57,103 bases of DNA. Origin: DASZTU01 sp035493835. GTDB lineage: Bacteria > Pseudomonadota > Alphaproteobacteria > Rhizobiales > Devosiaceae. The stretch spans positions 1-57,103 of the forward strand of contig DATJHO010000129.1 of the NCBI GenBank assembly GCA_035493835.1. Reading direction: 5' to 3'. Positions within the stretch are counted from its first letter, which is position 1; each line of letters begins with the position of its first letter. Positions 17,018 through 26,429 of this stretch are shown here, piece after piece. The translations under genes and the position numbers were made by a program. Below the pieces are notes generated by a model, which made no database searches, was not told the origin of the DNA, and was given only the letters and a program-made list of their open reading frames with translations.

Positions 17018-17998
17018 TCAGCCGATCGCGTCACCCCAATCGAGTTTTCGCGCCGCCTTGAACGCAGCGGCGTCGCGCTTCGCCACCTTCCGGGTCTCGA
17101 GCCCGTCGGGGCCGCACAACGGCAGCTCGATCTCGAATTTTTTCACTGTCCGTTGGCGGATGACGCGGGCACTGGCGGGCGAGATCCGGAGATGGGGCCG
17201 CGCGACGACCAGATAACTGAACTTTTCGTCCTCATAGCCGATCGTCCCGCCCTTTGCCCGCATGTGGGCGCGGCTGCGCTGCAAGCGGGCGCTGAAATGG
17301 CACCAATCGCCCTCGGGAAGCGGACAGGCGGCATCGTGCGGGCACGGCGCAACGACTTCCGCGCCGGCAGACGACAACGCCTTCCGCACCTCCAGCAGGC
17401 GCTGATAGTCACGCGGTCGCCCAGGCTCGATGATGACGAACACACCCGCGCAGCGCTCCCACAGCTCCGTCGCCGCCGACGGCAACTGCGTGTCGGAAAT
17501 TTCCGCCAGCGCATAGGCGGCAACGACCAGGTCAAAGCGGCGCTGGCCGACCGGCGGCGCCACAAGACTGCCGCCGATCCTCTCGGCGCGCGCGAGTGCC
17601 TCATTGGGGCTGGCGGCCGCGAGTTCGCCCGCCATTTCGAGCAAACCGCGATTGCGATCGAGCAGAGATACGGCTTCCACCGAATGGAAGCTTTCCGCGA
17701 CGGCCCAGCTTGCCGTCCCCGGCCCTGCCCCGGCATCGAGCAGCGATTTTGGCGCGAAATCGGCGACACGGCCCACCACCTCGCCCAACACCGAGACAAC
17801 CGCGGCGTAGGTCGCCGGCATGCGGGTCAGCAGGTAGGCGACAATATCGGCCCGATCGGTGACGGCCGACGATGAGGGCGTCATCTGCCGGTAGGCTGCG
17901 GAAAGTTCGGCGGCTCGCCCGGCAAGGGACTTGCCCGGCTCAAGCGCAAGGGTCTCGGTGGCAGCCCGCAATGCATCGGGGAGGCGCGTGTCGGTCAT
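17018..17998 (-). CDS. Rsm22-family putative SAM-dependent methyltransferase
   Basis: 326 residues of the Rsm22/METTL17 family, linked to small-ribosomal-subunit assembly. The SAM-binding motif is KSLLDAGAGPGTASWAV at about residues 85-100. The family cysteine cluster CPHDAACPLPEGDWCHFSAR follows and continues into LQRSRAHMRAKGG; in characterised relatives these cysteines bind an Fe-S cluster. The start at MTDTRLPD was chosen because upstream codons are repeat-rich and non-conserved. It follows cysK divergence-free on the same strand. Confidence 0.85.
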   Translation of the reverse strand: MTDTRLPDALRAATETLALEPGKSLAGRAAELSAAYRQMTPSSSAVTDRADIVAYLLTRMPATYAAVVSVLGEVVGRVADFAPKSLLDAGAGPGTASWAVAESFHSVEAVSLLDRNRGLLEMAGELAAASPNEALARAERIGGSLVAPPVGQRRFDLVVAAYALAEISDTQLPSAATELWERCAGVFVIIEPGRPRDYQRLLEVRKALSSAGAEVVAPCPHDAACPLPEGDWCHFSARLQRSRAHMRAKGGTIGYEDEKFSYLVVARPHLRISPASARVIRQRTVKKFEIELPLCGPDGLETRKVAKRDAAAFKAARKLDWGDAIG

Positions 17999-18092
17999 GG
18001 AATTTGGCTTAGGCGGGGAAAATGTTGGGCCGGGCCCCCGCACTCGGCGTCTTGCCAGCTCCACAGCCGCCGCGCCAGCCAGGAGGCACGAA

Positions 18093-18201
18093 GATGGACC
18101 CCGGCTTTCGCCGGGGCGACGTCGGAGATGGGGCCAAGCCTTGAAAATGGCCCGGATCGTTCCCCAACACTACGTCACCCCGGCGAGCGCCGGGGTCCAT
18201 C
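18093..18201. repeat. REP-like inverted pair
   Basis: Two copies of a roughly 29-base element in opposite orientation: one at 18093-18121 (GATGGACCCCGG.. to ..CCGGGGCGACG) and its mirror at 18173-18201 (CGTCACCCCGG.. to ..CCGGGGTCCATC), about 50 bases apart. Each half is itself a GC-rich palindrome. The same unit recurs at 27966-28068 and 52493-52521. The arrangement resembles REPIN-type elements. It fills most of the rsm22-clpX gap. Confidence 0.8.
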
Positions 18202-18364
18202 TTGGCGCGGCCGGATGTATCACTTGGGTGCATCAAATCTCTGCTGACGGCGCTGGTTGCGGCACGCTTGTCGCCAAGGGGATCGACAAACAACAGCCTT
18301 CAAACAAAGAGCGCCGGGAGTTGCATCGCAATCCCGGCGCCCAAATCTGTCTAGCCGCAAAGCC

Positions 18365-18442
18365 TCAGGCGGAGGTGGAAAGCTCTTCCTTTTTCCGCTC
18401 GGAGTAGATGTAGAGCGGACGGACGTCCTTGCCCTCGATCAC
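18365..18442 (-). pseudogene. clpX: Downstream part of clpX behind an in-frame amber codon
   Basis: Read in the clpX frame after the TAG at 18443-18445, this codes for 25 more residues (VIEGKDVRPLYIYSERKKEE, then LSTSA) and ends in TGA at 18365-18367. This is the normal C-terminal tail of alphaproteobacterial ClpX and keeps good coding sense, so the TAG looks recent or artefactual. A single CAG-to-TAG change would explain it, but the original codon is inferred. Confidence 0.85.
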
Positions 18443-19642
<1,200 letters not shown>

Positions 19643-19759
19643 GTCACTCCCGGGAGTACCGCTCCCATATAGGCGCAGCCAATTAGCAGGCTAACGCACG
19701 ACACTTAAACAAGTTGTAAGCCGAACCGACCTTAGCGATCGATTCGGCCGGGCGCAATT

Positions 19760-19782
19760 CCACGGGTGTCACACTCCCGTGG
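19760..19782 (-). terminator. Stem-loop between clpP and clpX
   Basis: CCACGGG and CCCGTGG pair around a 9-base loop, 25-48 bases after the clpP stop. No T tract. It could attenuate read-through from clpP into clpX or protect the clpP transcript end. Confidence 0.4.
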
Positions 19783-19807
19783 GCATGCTGCATTAGGTTA
19801 ATTGACC

Positions 19808-20434
19808 TCACGTCCCCTCGGGGATGGCGCGCTTGTCGAACACGTTGTCGATGATGCCGAAGGTCTTGGCTTCCTCGGCCGACAGGAAATTGTCGCGTTC
19901 GAGGGCCCGCTCGATCTCGTCATAGGTGCGGCCCGTGTGCTTTTCGTAGATCTCGTTCAGCCGGCGCTTCAGATTTTCGGTGTATTTGGCGTGGATCAGG
20001 ATGTCCGTCGCCTGCCCCTGGTAGCCGCCCGAGGGCTGGTGCACCATGATGGAGGCATTGCGGAGCGAACCGCGCATGCCCGACTCACCGGCCGCGAGGA
20101 GGAGCGACCCCATCGAGGCGGCCTGCCCGACGCAGAGCGTTGCAACCGCCGGGCGGATGAACTGCATCGTGTCGTAGATGCCGAGGCCCGCCGTAACCAC
20201 GCCGCCGGGCGAATTGATGTAGAGGCTGATTTCCTTCTTCGGGTTCTCCGATTCCAGGAAAAGCAGCTGCGCAACGATCAGCGAGGCCATGTTGTCCTCG
20301 ACCACGCCGGTCACGAAAATGATCCGCTCCTTGAGCAGGCGCGAATAGATGTCGTAAGCGCGCTCGCCGCGATTGGTCTGTTCGACCACCATCGGCACAA
20401 GCGTATTGGTGAAGGTATCGACCGGATCTCTCAT
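19808..20434 (-). CDS. clpP: ATP-dependent Clp protease proteolytic subunit
   Basis: The tetradecameric serine protease partner of ClpX and ClpA. The catalytic triad is visible: Ser in GQAASMGSLLLAAG, His in SIMVHQPSGGYQG, Asp in ALERDNFLSAEEA. The 208 residues are full length. It lies directly upstream of clpX on the same strand, 165 bases apart, as in most proteobacteria. No clear heat-shock promoter was found upstream. Confidence 0.97.
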   Translation of the reverse strand: MRDPVDTFTNTLVPMVVEQTNRGERAYDIYSRLLKERIIFVTGVVEDNMASLIVAQLLFLESENPKKEISLYINSPGGVVTAGLGIYDTMQFIRPAVATLCVGQAASMGSLLLAAGESGMRGSLRNASIMVHQPSGGYQGQATDILIHAKYTENLKRRLNEIYEKHTGRTYDEIERALERDNFLSAEEAKTFGIIDNVFDKRAIPEGT

Positions 20435-20683
20435 CCCGGATGCCCCTGTTCAATGGAAACGACTCAGCAAGATTGGCCGATAGCAGACCACGCGTTCTTA
20501 AGCTGCGGTAAAGGCAGACATAGGCGTGACTGTGGCAGCCTGCAATAGAGGGTAGATGGCGCATTCCGACTCCCGGATGCACTGCCCTTATGGGCAGGTG
20601 CAACGCCGGCAGCCAATGGCCGGGTGACGATTTCCGGTCTAGAGATGGAATTATGCCTAACAAAACAAGCGTCCCGTCGCAAA

Positions 20684-21937
20684 ATGAACGAGCACACGCC
20701 TGACGCCTTCACCATCGACGCCAGCGAGCGCCGCGCCGTGGCGCAGCCGCGCAACCCATCTTTCTATCAAGATCCCTACACCTTCTACACGCAGCTCCAC
20801 GCGGCGGCGCCGGCCTTTGTCTGGGAGAACTACGGACATTGGTGCTTTGCCGGGTTCAGCGAGGTCAATGCCCTGCTCCGCGACAGGCGGTTCGGCCGGC
20901 AGATCCTCCACGTGGCAACGCGCGAGGAACTGGGCCTGCCGGAGCCAAAGCCGCACACTTCCGATTTTGACCTGACGGAAAAATTCTCCCTGCTCAGCCT
21001 CGAGCCGCCGGACCACACCCGGCTGCGGACCCTGGTCAACCGCGCCTTCGTTTCGCGCAATGTCGAGCAACTCCGGCCGCGCATCGAGGCATTGGCCAAC
21101 GAGCTGATCGATGCCTTCGAGGCGAGCGGCAAGGTGGAACTGCTAAAAGCCTTTGCCGCGCCAATTCCAGCGATCGTCATCGCCGAGATGATCGGGGTGC
21201 CTTCGGACATGGCGATGCAACTCGTGGCCTGGTCCAACCGTATGGTGCAGATGTACATGTTCGGCGTCACCGAGAGCGTCGAGCGTGATGCCAACGCGGC
21301 CGCGATCGAGTTCATGGCCTATCTCCGCGACCTGATCGCCGCGCGTCGCAAGGCGCCGAAGGAGGATCTGCTCACCCACATGCTGACGGCCGGCGCGGAT
21401 GGGCAGAAGCTCACGGACAAGGAGGTGATTTCGACGGCTATCCTCCTGCTCAACGCTGGCCATGAGGCGACCGTCCACACGACCGGCAACGCCGTAAAGA
21501 CCATTCTCGCGAGCGGGTTCGATCCAGAGACGTTGTTCGCCTCGCCGGAGCAGACGGCCGCGACGGTGGAAGAGTGCCTGCGCTTCGACGCACCGCTCCA
21601 CATGTTCACCCGCTTTGCCCTGCAGGACCTCGAGCTCGAGGGCGGCGTCACCCTCAGGAAGGGCGACACCATCGGGCTGATGCTCGGCGCCGCCAACCGC
21701 GATCCGCGCCGCTTCACCGATGCGGACCGGTTCGATCCGTTCCGGACCGACGGCGCCAACGTCAGTTTTGGCGCCGGCATTCACTTCTGCATCGGCGCGC
21801 CCCTCGCCCGCATCGAACTGCAAACCGCGCTCGCAACGCTTTTCCGCCGGCTGCCCAAGCTGGGGTTGGCCGAGCCGCCGAGCTACAGCAATGTCTATCA
21901 CTTTCACGGCTTGGACAGGCTGCTGGTCGAGTGGTGA
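20684..21937 (+). CDS. Cytochrome P450
   Basis: A soluble bacterial heme monooxygenase of 417 residues. The heme-thiolate loop is FGAGIHFCIGAPLAR, the K-helix ExxR is in VEECLRFD, and the I-helix motif is LNAGHEATVHTTGN. At the position of the usual proton-relay threonine this motif has Ala followed by Thr, recalling P450eryF, where Ala replaces that Thr. Substrate unknown; no ferredoxin or reductase gene is adjacent. No start has a strong ribosome binding site: I chose MNEHTPDAF; ATG 20645 and GTG 20624 are alternatives. Confidence 0.92.
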   Translation: MNEHTPDAFTIDASERRAVAQPRNPSFYQDPYTFYTQLHAAAPAFVWENYGHWCFAGFSEVNALLRDRRFGRQILHVATREELGLPEPKPHTSDFDLTEKFSLLSLEPPDHTRLRTLVNRAFVSRNVEQLRPRIEALANELIDAFEASGKVELLKAFAAPIPAIVIAEMIGVPSDMAMQLVAWSNRMVQMYMFGVTESVERDANAAAIEFMAYLRDLIAARRKAPKEDLLTHMLTAGADGQKLTDKEVISTAILLLNAGHEATVHTTGNAVKTILASGFDPETLFASPEQTAATVEECLRFDAPLHMFTRFALQDLELEGGVTLRKGDTIGLMLGAANRDPRRFTDADRFDPFRTDGANVSFGAGIHFCIGAPLARIELQTALATLFRRLPKLGLAEPPSYSNVYHFHGLDRLLVEW

Positions 21938-21961
21938 TGCCAATGCCCAGCCCCGCGTACA

Positions 21962-22043
21962 CCCTCATCCTGAGCCCGTCGAAGGACGAGGGTGCTGCAC
22001 CGCCCTGCCGGCGACCTCGTGGTTCGACAGGCTCACCATGAGG
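21962..22043. repeat. Intergenic inverted repeat pair
   Basis: Two related units facing each other: CCTCATCCTGAGC..GACGAGG at 21962-21991 and CCTCGTGGTTCGACAGG..CATGAGG at 22015-22043. This repeat type is widespread between genes in alphaproteobacteria. It sits between the convergent P450 and NAD(P)HX-repair genes. Confidence 0.65.
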
Positions 22044-22072
22044 TCGGGAGAGGCTGGAACGGTGGCAGCACG

Positions 22073-23566
22073 CTATTCGCCGGCAAGCCCCGCCAGCACA
22101 TCGGGCAGGAGCGGCGGCAGGTCCTCGGCGATGAGGCCTGGCTTTCCAAAACGGTTGGCGGCCTCGCCGTGGAGCCATACGGCCGCGGCGGCGGCATCGA
22201 ACCCGGCCATGCCTTGCGCCAGAAGGCCGCCCACGATGCCAGCGAGTACATCGCCGGAACCCGCGGTGCCCAGCGTCGACGGCGCGTTGGAGTTGATGGC
22301 CGCCAGGCCGTCCGGAGCGGCAATGACGGTGTCCCCGCCCTTGAAGATGACGGTGGCGCCCGAGCGCTCGGCCGCAGCCCGCGCCTGCTCGACCTTGGTC
22401 CCGGGCACGTCCCCGAAAAGGCGCGCGAACTCGCCGTCATGCGGCGTCAGCACCACGGCGCGCTCGGGTTTTGCCTTGATGGCTGCAAACAAGGCATCCG
22501 GCTCATCCTTGAAGCTGGTCATGGCATCGGCGTCGAGTACGGCGGGGAGATCCGAGGCGAGGATGGCATGCACCTTGCTCACCGTTGCCTCGCCCACTCC
22601 GGCGGCGGGGCCGATGACGACGGCATGCTTCCGCCCATCGGCGAGATAGGTCGCAAGCGCCGCAGCATCGGCGATTTCGCCCAGCATGATGGCGGTGACG
22701 TGCGCGGCATGCACCAGCAAGGCGTCCCTCTGACCAACCAGCGTCACCAGCCCCGCCCCGCCCCGCAGCGCGGCCGTCGCAGACAGGCGTGTCGCGCCGG
22801 TGTGGAGCGCATCGCCGCTGACGACGACGCAGTGGCCGCGCTTGTATTTGTGGGTCTCGGCGCCGAGCGTCGGCAGGCGCCAAAGTGCCGGGCCGTTTTC
22901 GAAGCAGCGCGGATTGATTGCATCGAGCACCGCGTCCGGAATGCCGATCTGCGCCAAGACCACCTCTCCGCAGTGCGCCCGGCCGGGAAACAACACGTGC
23001 CCAGGCTTCTTACGAAAGAAGGTAACGGACAGCCCGGCTTTAACCGCCGCGCCCCTGACTGCGCCGCTGGCGCCGTCGATGCCGCTCGGGACATCGATGG
23101 CGACAACGGGCGCCGGCGCCGCATTTATTGCCCCGATCAGTTCGGCCAAAGCGCCGTCAACCTCGCGATCGAGCCCGGCACCGAGAAGCGCATCGAGGAT
23201 CAGCCCCGGCGCCCCGAGATCGCCGGCCAACGCCGCCTCCACCGGGCCGGCCCAGCGAGCCGCCATCACCGCCGCATCACCCTTCAGCTTGTCCCGCGAG
23301 CCGAACAGCGCCAGCCTGACCGGCCAGCCACGGTCGGCCAGCAGCCGCGCCGCGACGAACCCGTCGCCGCCATTGTTCCCCGGGCCGCAAAGCACCAGCA
23401 CCGGGCGTTTCGCGAAGCGTGCCGTGATGGCATCGACCACGGCCCGCCCCGCGTTTTCCATGAGCCTGAGCGATGGCACACCGCTTTCGATTGCCACGCG
23501 GTCGGCCTCGTACATCTGTCCTGGCGTCAGCAGCACCGTCAACGCAGCCCCTTGGTCTCTCGCCAT
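22073..23566 (-). CDS. nnr: Bifunctional NAD(P)H-hydrate epimerase / ADP-dependent NAD(P)H-hydrate dehydratase
   Basis: Repairs hydrated NAD(P)H. The N-terminal YjeF-type epimerase domain (about 1-215) has LMENAGRAVVDAI and LCGPGNNGGDGFVAAR. The C-terminal ribokinase-like dehydratase domain (about 220-495) has VVLTPHDGEFARLFG, FKGGDTVIAAPDG and STLGTAGSGDVLAGIVGG. The 497-residue length is standard for the fused form. The start at MARDQGAALT was preferred over a longer frame reaching 23602. Confidence 0.93.
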   Translation of the reverse strand: MARDQGAALTVLLTPGQMYEADRVAIESGVPSLRLMENAGRAVVDAITARFAKRPVLVLCGPGNNGGDGFVAARLLADRGWPVRLALFGSRDKLKGDAAVMAARWAGPVEAALAGDLGAPGLILDALLGAGLDREVDGALAELIGAINAAPAPVVAIDVPSGIDGASGAVRGAAVKAGLSVTFFRKKPGHVLFPGRAHCGEVVLAQIGIPDAVLDAINPRCFENGPALWRLPTLGAETHKYKRGHCVVVSGDALHTGATRLSATAALRGGAGLVTLVGQRDALLVHAAHVTAIMLGEIADAAALATYLADGRKHAVVIGPAAGVGEATVSKVHAILASDLPAVLDADAMTSFKDEPDALFAAIKAKPERAVVLTPHDGEFARLFGDVPGTKVEQARAAAERSGATVIFKGGDTVIAAPDGLAAINSNAPSTLGTAGSGDVLAGIVGGLLAQGMAGFDAAAAAVWLHGEAANRFGKPGLIAEDLPPLLPDVLAGLAGE

Positions 23567-23691
23567 CAAACCCCTCGCCGCAACGGTGGAACATCGGAGC
23601 ATCGCCCGGCGTTCATCGCCAGAGGCTGCATCGGTTCGCGGCCGGCAGCAACCGCAAATTCTTGGGACAGAATCCTTGGGAGGAGACCAAC

Positions 23692-23991
23692 ATGATCGGC
23701 AAGGCGCTCTATGTCAGGCTCGAGGCAAAACCGGGCAAGGAGGACGCTGTGGCCGCGTTTCTCAAGGGCGCGGCGGCGCTGGTCGAGCAAGAGCCGGGCA
23801 CCGTCTCGTGGTACGCGCTCCAGATGACGCCAACGACCTTCGGCATCTTCGATACTTTCAATGACGAAGAGGGGCGGGACGCCCATCTGTCCGGCGCTGT
23901 CGCGGCCGCATTGATGGAAAAGGCCTCCGACCTCCTGGCGGCGGAGCCAACCATCGACGGGATCGACGTGCTTTCAGCCAAGCTCCACTAA
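23692..23991 (+). CDS. Antibiotic-biosynthesis-monooxygenase (ABM) domain protein, putative quinol monooxygenase
   Basis: A 99-residue single-domain protein of the dimeric ferredoxin-like ABM fold. Residues 1-90 show the pattern LYVRLEAKPGKEDAVAAFL, then EPGTVSWYALQ and FGIFDTFNDEEGRDAHL. Some relatives oxidise quinols or quinones without a cofactor; the activity here is unknown. GGAGGAG sits 7 bases before the ATG. It faces tig, sharing the terminator between them. Confidence 0.85.
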   Translation: MIGKALYVRLEAKPGKEDAVAAFLKGAAALVEQEPGTVSWYALQMTPTTFGIFDTFNDEEGRDAHLSGAVAAALMEKASDLLAAEPTIDGIDVLSAKLH

Positions 23992-23995
23992 TCCC

Positions 23996-24023
23996 AAAAC
24001 AAAAGGCCACCCGATGGGTGGCC
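23996..24023 (-). terminator. Rho-independent terminator of tig (possibly bidirectional)
   Basis: Perfect 8-bp stem GGCCACCC-ATC-GGGTGGCC followed on the minus strand by TTTTGTTTT. The plus strand has a short CTTT after the stem, so it may also serve the convergent ABM gene. Confidence 0.9.
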
Positions 24024-24048
24024 TTTCGCAAGTGCTGACCGAACGCGA

Positions 24049-25485
24049 TCAGTGATCGTGATCGTGATGATCGTGACCGCCGTGGTCATGATGATCATGG
24101 TCGTGGTGATCGTGATCCTCACCATCCACATCGAACTCGTCGCTCTGGATGACCTTGGCGAGTTCCTCGCGCGTCATCGGCTTGTCCGCAGCCTGGCCCT
24201 GCCCGGCGACGTAATCCACGACCTTGTTCTCGAAGATCGGGGCACGCAGCGAGGCGAGCGCCTGCGGGTTCTTGCGGTAGTAGTCGTAAACCTGCTGCTC
24301 CTGGCCCGGGAAGCGGCGGACTTCAGCAATCAGCGCCTGCTGATGCTCGTCGTCCGTCACCTCGACCCGGTTGACATTGCCGACCTCGGCCACCACCAGC
24401 CCGAGGCGCACCCGGCGCTCGGCGATCTTGAGGTACTGCTCGCGCGCTTCGGCTTCGGTCGTGCCTTCGTCTTCGAAGCTCCGGCCGTGATTCTTGATCT
24501 CGTGCTCGACGCGCTGCCAGATCTGCTCGAATTCGGCGTCGACCAGCTGCTTGGGCACTTCGAACTTGTGGCCCTCATCAAGTGCATCGAGGACCTGCCG
24601 CTTGACGTGCTGCCGGCTCATCGAATCGAGGGCGCCGCGCATCTGCGAGGTCACTGCCTCGCGCAACGCCGCAACGTTCTCGAGGCCAAGCAGCTTGGCA
24701 AAATCGTCGTTGAGCTCGCCGTCCCGCGGGGCGTCGATATGCAGCACCGTCACTTCGAACTGGGCGGTCTTGCCCGCCAAAGTCTGCTGCTGGTAATCGG
24801 CCGGGAACGTGACCGTGATTTCCCTGGTCTCGTTCTTCTTCATGCCCACGAGCTGCTCTTCGAAGCCCGGGATGAATTCGCCCGAGCCCACCGTCACATG
24901 CGCATGGTCGGAAGAGCCGCCCGGGAAGGTTTCCCCGTCGATCTTGCCCACGAAGGTGAGCCCGAGCTGGTCGCCGTTCTCCACCACCCCGTCGTCGCTC
25001 TTGCTTTCGTAGCCGCGGTTCTGGCGGAACACCCGCTGGATCTCGGTATCGACGTCGGCATCGGCGATCTCGACCACCGGCCGATCGTATGTGACGGCCT
25101 TGAAGTCCATCAGGGCGACCGGCGGCAACACTTCGTAGCTCACGTCGAACGCCAGGTCGGCCTCTCCGTCGAGCACGCGGTTGATCACCGCCTGGTCCTC
25201 GGAGAAATCGATCGTCGGCTGCGTGGCGGCGCGCTCGGCGCGTTCGGCGAGCGTCTGGGTGACGCTGGCGTTGATCGCATCCTGCATCACCTCGGACATG
25301 GCCGAACGGCCATAGACCTTCTTCAAGTGCGCAAGCGGCACCTTGCCGGGCCGGAAGCCCTTGAGCACGGCCTTGTCCTTAATTTCGGCGAGTTTGGCGT
25401 CAAGCTGTATCGCCAGATCCTGCGCCGCAATGGTCATCGCAAGTTTGCGCTTCAGCCCTTCGTTGAGGGTCTCTGTGACCTGCAT
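24049..25485 (-). CDS. tig: Trigger factor with histidine-rich C-terminal tail
   Basis: The ribosome-associated chaperone and prolyl isomerase. The N-terminal ribosome-binding domain has FRPGKVPLAHLKKVYG (family GFRxGKxP). The FKBP domain at about 155-240 has GDQLGLTFVGKIDGE and GSGEFIPGFEEQLVGM. A helical C-terminal domain follows. The 478 residues end in a run of Asp/His with two Gly, 12 His among the last 22 residues, suggesting metal binding like the tail of SlyD. No clpP-tig linkage here: the gene lies 3.6 kb from clpP in a different transcript. Confidence 0.95.
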   Translation of the reverse strand: MQVTETLNEGLKRKLAMTIAAQDLAIQLDAKLAEIKDKAVLKGFRPGKVPLAHLKKVYGRSAMSEVMQDAINASVTQTLAERAERAATQPTIDFSEDQAVINRVLDGEADLAFDVSYEVLPPVALMDFKAVTYDRPVVEIADADVDTEIQRVFRQNRGYESKSDDGVVENGDQLGLTFVGKIDGETFPGGSSDHAHVTVGSGEFIPGFEEQLVGMKKNETREITVTFPADYQQQTLAGKTAQFEVTVLHIDAPRDGELNDDFAKLLGLENVAALREAVTSQMRGALDSMSRQHVKRQVLDALDEGHKFEVPKQLVDAEFEQIWQRVEHEIKNHGRSFEDEGTTEAEAREQYLKIAERRVRLGLVVAEVGNVNRVEVTDDEHQQALIAEVRRFPGQEQQVYDYYRKNPQALASLRAPIFENKVVDYVAGQGQAADKPMTREELAKVIQSDEFDVDGEDHDHHDHDHHDHGGHDHHDHDH

Positions 25486-25551
25486 TGGAATCCTATCCCG
25501 TCTTTCTCATGTCGTGTCGGCCGCGCACCCAGGGAATCTAGTGGCGAAATC

Positions 25552-25636
25552 TGGTGCGGGTGAGAGGACTTGAACCTCCACGCCTTGCGGCGCTGGAACC
25601 TAAATCCAGTGCGTCTACCAGTTCCGCCACACCCGC
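25552..25636 (-). tRNA. tRNA-Leu(TAG)
   Basis: An 85-base class II tRNA: acceptor GCGGGTG/CACCCGC, anticodon stem CTGGA/TCCAG with loop TTTAGGT (anticodon TAG), long variable arm CGCCGCAAGGCG, T-loop TTCAAGT, and encoded CCA. It lies just upstream of tig on the same strand. Confidence 0.96.
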
Positions 25637-25881
25637 AAAAACGCCTGCCCTCCGGCCGGGTTGGCGAGGGTCTATATGAAGTGAAACCTTCAGTCAAAGC
25701 CTGTTTCCGGGAGCATTCTCCAGCACTTTGCGGCCGAACGAGGACGCCGACCGCATCCGCTTATATTTTGGGCACGGCGCAGCTAAATTAGTCACACCTC
25801 GGTTGCATTGCTTGAGCCGATGCTCGCACTCACAGCTCCAAAGCCTTGCCGGCCCTGCCATTCTGCACTTCTCGTCAGTGC
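25637..25881. other. Leader region between tRNA-Leu and the glnB promoter
   Basis: With the promoter and leader to 26000 this gap is about 365 bases. It should hold the tRNA-Leu promoter and any NtrC enhancer sites for glnB. I saw no clean NtrC dyad by eye and no gene. Confidence 0.4.
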
Positions 25882-25898
25882 TGGCATGGGCCGTGCAT
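25882..25898 (+). promoter_or_regulatory. Candidate sigma-54 promoter of glnB
   Basis: TGGCATGGGCCGTGCAT keeps the defining GG-N10-GC spacing of the -24/-12 element (consensus TGGCAC-N5-TTGCW), with two mismatches. It lies about 100 bases upstream of glnB, a gene often controlled by NtrC and RpoN in this order. Confidence 0.6.
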
Positions 25899-26000
25899 AA
25901 TTTGAGCGACACCGGCAAGCCGCCGGGCGCGTGCCCATCACTTGTGTGAATTGGAGACGCTCCGGCTGGGTCGCAACGCGATTGTCCCTTGGAGGCAAGA

Positions 26001-26339
26001 ATGAAAAAGATCGAGGCCATCGTAAAGCCGTTCAAGCTCGACGAAGTCAAAGAGGCCCTGCAGGAAGTAGGGTTGCAGGGCATCACGGTCACCGAGGCGA
26101 AGGGCTTTGGCCGTCAAAAGGGCCACACCGAACTCTATCGGGGGGCCGAATACGTGGTGGATTTCCTGCCCAAGGTGAAAATCGAGGTCGTTTGCGCGGA
26201 CGACTTCGTGGAAAAGGCGATCGAGGCGATACGCAACGCCGCCCAGACCGGACGGATCGGGGACGGCAAGATTTTCGTCTATTCGATCGAGCAGGCCATC
26301 CGTATAAGGACCGGCGAATCCGGCGACGACGCCCTCTAG
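26001..26339 (+). CDS. glnB: Nitrogen regulatory protein P-II
   Basis: The trimeric 2-oxoglutarate/ATP sensor that tunes glutamine synthetase and NtrB activity. The 112 residues are full length. Tyr51, the uridylylation site, is in the T-loop GGAEYVVDFLPK-like stretch (RGAEYVVDFLPKVKIEVV), and the B-loop is TGRIGDGKIFV. The start MKKIEAIVKPF at 26001 is set by GGAGG 5 bases upstream; an earlier in-frame ATG at 25989 overlaps that site. It lies 90 bases before glnA, forming a glnBA operon. Confidence 0.96.
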   Translation: MKKIEAIVKPFKLDEVKEALQEVGLQGITVTEAKGFGRQKGHTELYRGAEYVVDFLPKVKIEVVCADDFVEKAIEAIRNAAQTGRIGDGKIFVYSIEQAIRIRTGESGDDAL

Positions 26340-26429
26340 GGGCGCAGCACGTGAATCGGGTCTTGGAGCACCCTGCCCGGCTCCGGGCTCAGCAAACAAG
26401 AACATCCGACCGAACAGGGGTAAACACCT

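Noticed and set aside
15833..17875. A 680-codon open frame opposite cysK and the rsm22-type gene
   Set aside because: Spans two recognised genes and their junction on the other strand, with no motif.
18093..18201. CRISPR array
   Set aside because: Only two facing copies with palindromic cores and no regular spacers; it is a REP-like pair. No array was seen elsewhere in the window.
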